Shown here one piece after another: positions 62,225-64,000 of a DNA stretch of 64,000 nt. The position numbers were made by a program, and so were the translations under genes. The DNA is from JBCCIM01 sp045106435 (GTDB lineage: Bacteria > Bacteroidota > Rhodothermia > Rhodothermales > JAHQVL01), in the NCBI GenBank assembly GCA_045106435.1, contig JBGCEN010000317.1, positions 3,964 through 67,963 on the forward strand, read 5' to 3'. Below the pieces are notes generated by a model that worked only from the letters and a program-made list of their open reading frames with translations, was not told where the DNA came from and did not search any database. How positions within the stretch are numbered: position 1 is the stretch's first letter; each line of letters begins with the position of its first letter.

Positions 62225-63109
62225 AGATCCTTTAAATGACGCGAGCTAGCTATTTGTTGGCCGGCTACAAACCGTTCAACGTGTCCCTTTTCTATTATGC
62301 TTAAATTCGTCGCGCGCGCGTATATATGCAGAATGCCGACGACACAAAAGCGAAGAAACACACGGAACAGGAATGACCGGTAACAAACAGTGCAGATAAC
62401 CGGTGAACGAACAAGATTAGGCGGGGGCGGTAATCCCTTACAAAAGACCCCTTAAAGGCCTTGCCAATAATGGATGTAAGAGTAGTATATCAATACTCCG
62501 ATCAGGTTCCGCATAAATCTCTACAAATACGTATTTATATACAGTTTACGTATAGATCGTATCGTCGGCTGATTCGGTAGACTTTAACCTCTCACGAGTA
62601 AATCGGAAGAAGTAAACCTTAAGATGCAATTCGCGTGCCATCCGGGAGCTAGATTTGAACTGCTTGAACTGGAATAAAAGCAGGCAGGGAAGAATGGATA
62701 AAAGCCCTTTCCGCAACAATTCCAAGTTGCAACGAATTGTGTACAAAGTTTGACAGATTCGTGACATAGAGGTTTGCAAGCTCCTTTAAAGTGCTTTTTG
62801 GGCAGGTTTAAGGAGCACAAGTACTCTAGACTTATCACATTCCTGAGGCGAAGAACTCCTGTGGATAGGTTCGTGTGTTAGTCACATACCTATCAATTTA
62901 GAGCGTGATTGGTTTAACACCTCTAAATATTTTTTACTTCAGGACCAATGTGTAACCACCCGGCCGAGTATAAACCCTTCCCGGTTTATGAATTCACAAA
63001 TCTTGTTTTATTCACAATAAGCTACCTCTGATATGTATATCTAGAGTGAGCTTTTCTTACCACCGACCTTAGTCTTTTTGCTCTTTATGGAGCAGAGTTT
63101 AAGCACTAT
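62225..63109. other. Long divergent gap, likely regulatory region of the exopolysaccharide block
   Basis: These 885 bases separate the Wzc-like gene (minus) from a small gene (plus). Frames on both strands are short and unconvincing. I see AT-rich stretches, a GCGCGCGCG run near 62310, and an 8-bp inverted repeat (ATTTAGAG, CTCTAAAT) near 62896-62928 followed by a T-run on the plus strand. A promoter and long leader for the exopolysaccharide transcript are expected here. Confidence 0.5.
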
Positions 63110-63388
63110 ATGACAAGTTCGAATCTTGAATTCCCCCTGCACGCCTCTTTAAACGGTATTTCAGGCGTGATAAATGGAAAGATCAATGAAAATTTGATCG
63201 AGCAATACGTACGGTATCCGGAGATGCTTGATGGTGCTTTACGCACAGCTGTAGCTACGAGCGTAGAGAAATACAAAAAAGAAATGGCGATTGAGCGATT
63301 CTATCGACAGTTCTATACAGAGTATGATAAACTAGAGGGCAAAATATCTTCGAATGTTACCGCATTTGTATCATCCTTGTTTGAATAA
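63110..63388 (+). CDS. Unrecognised small protein, 92 residues
   Basis: The product is 92 residues, starts at an ATG and has no signal peptide. It is mostly helical and charged (QYVRYPEMLDGALRTAVATSVEKYKKEMAIERFYRQFYTEYDKLEGKI). I do not recognise a family. Codon use looks coding rather than random and no competing frame exists. It stands alone, 472 bases ahead of the CvpA-like gene, with a purine-rich stretch (GGAGCAGAG) about 25 bases before the start rather than a close ribosome site. Confidence 0.55.
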   Translation: MTSSNLEFPLHASLNGISGVINGKINENLIEQYVRYPEMLDGALRTAVATSVEKYKKEMAIERFYRQFYTEYDKLEGKISSNVTAFVSSLFE

Positions 63389-63860
63389 GGGTGGAGAAAC
63401 TTCTTTTCTAGTCAGGTGAAACGCTTTTATTAAGGCGGTTCATCTGGCTTTTGTGTATCTGTTATTTTGCATATCTACAAACGAGATTTTTATTCTCGTA
63501 TAAGTATTCCTGTTTGGGTTGAGTTATCTGACACCTGAAGACTGTCATCTGACAATTATCACCACCTCATTTCCAAACAGGTTTGGTGAATAAACTTGCT
63601 TGCTTTAAATTAGGCGCTACAACTTGGCTGGGCGCCTCTCTTGTATGGTTTAAATATTGTCTGTTTGAACTGTGCAGGATGGCTTTAACGCCGGCCTGTT
63701 GTTTACACGACCCATCTAAAAGCATCCTTCGCAATTTCTTGGTACGATTTAGCGAAGAGATCGCTATTATGTCACCTTGTGGAAATAACAGAAATCTCAG
63801 TTACAAACGCTTTGCCATGCAATTCACGAGAATAGGCTATGGGCAGAGTGTTCAGAATGT
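63389..63860. other. Intergenic gap, nothing firmly recognised
   Basis: The 472 bases include a 93-codon frame starting at a GTG at 63583 whose stop overlaps the next gene's ATG, but its protein is Cys-rich and looks random. AGGCGC and GCGCCT around 63610-63640 could form a small hairpin. No RNA gene is evident. Confidence 0.5.
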
Positions 63861-64000
63861 ATGAATACAATAGACTTAATTATACTGGTTGTGGTACTTA
63901 TTGGACTCGCAAGGGGAATGATGACGGGGGGAATCCGACAAGTACTCAGTTTTGTTGGTATATTCCTGGCCTTCATTATCGCTGCAAGAACTACGGACGG
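63861..64000 (+). CDS. CvpA-family membrane protein, cut by window edge
   Basis: The visible 46 residues start MNTIDLIILVVVLIGLARG and continue MMTGGIRQVLSFVGIFLAFI, the first two membrane helices of the CvpA (colicin V production) family. The polar GxxxGxxR segment between the helices is characteristic. The rest of the gene lies beyond the window. The role of the family in bacteria is poorly defined and tied to envelope stress and purine-locus regulation in some species. Confidence 0.8.
   Translation, partial: MNTIDLIILVVVLIGLARGMMTGGIRQVLSFVGIFLAFIIAARTTD

Noticed and set aside
63583..63864. 93-codon plus-strand frame whose stop overlaps the CvpA-like ATG as ATGA
   Set aside because: The overlap is attractive, but the start is a GTG without ribosome site and the protein is Cys-rich with no domain-like pattern; the overlap can arise by chance.
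1..64000. CRISPR array, prophage or insertion sequence
   Set aside because: No regularly spaced repeats of 25-40 bases, no Cas, integrase, transposase or structural phage gene found; the repeats present are short tandem or hairpin types.

Overview
The window most resembles a marine or saline member of the Bacteroidota/Rhodothermota (FCB) group. The reasons are two tandem DUF5686/carboxypeptidase-regulatory surface proteins, a TonB-dependent receptor with a carboxypeptidase-like N-terminus followed by a lipoprotein gene, a one-protein sensor kinase/response regulator/AraC regulator, and planctomycete-type DUF1549/DUF1553 and DUF1501 proteins, which also occur in Rhodothermales and Cytophagales. 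Base composition is moderate (about half GC by eye). The palindrome GCCGGC is strikingly over-represented throughout. I see no rRNA, tRNA, CRISPR array, insertion sequence or phage gene.

Positions 1-34.9 kb are a mosaic of short transcription units on both strands. They encode envelope proteins (DUF5686 pair, PAP2 phosphatase, TonB receptor plus lipoprotein, beta-propeller protein, lipoprotein lipase, CAP-domain protein, PHP-fold lipoprotein) and a sulfatase lipoprotein. They also encode a phytanoyl-CoA-dioxygenase-like enzyme, an HslV-like N-terminal-threonine hydrolase without HslU, and a SecA-like ATPase that ends in a membrane anchor. Several enzymes fit oxidative (3-keto-glycoside) sugar catabolism: a DUF1080 hydrolase, a TIM-barrel sugar isomerase/epimerase and a Gfo/Idh/MocA oxidoreductase. 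The DUF1549/DUF1553 c-type-cytochrome-like protein and its DUF1501 partner lie among them. Two hybrid sensor kinases sit at 28.3-33.5 kb.

Positions 62.2 down to 35.1 kb are one long minus-strand block that reads as a Wzx/Wzy-type exopolysaccharide locus: a Wzc-like tyrosine kinase/co-polymerase, an SLBB export protein, GDP-fucose synthesis (fcl, gmd), a Tat-exported PhoD-like phosphatase, a Wzy-like polymerase, two different sulfotransferases, a flippase, four glycosyltransferases, a secreted beta-helix protein with dockerin-like repeats, a WecG/TagA transferase, a fused ATP sulfurylase/APS kinase, UDP-glucose dehydrogenase, UDP-glucuronate decarboxylase and a WbaP-type initiating transferase. 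Together they predict a fucose- and uronate/xylose-containing polymer that is sulfated from PAPS made by the locus itself. This is the most interesting system in the window.

Positions 62.2-64 kb hold an 885-base regulatory gap, a small unrecognised gene, another gap, and the start of a CvpA-family gene cut by the window edge. Several intergenic gaps carry short tandem repeats and hairpins of recognisable families (GAACCCT heptamers, CAGTAATCAG repeats).
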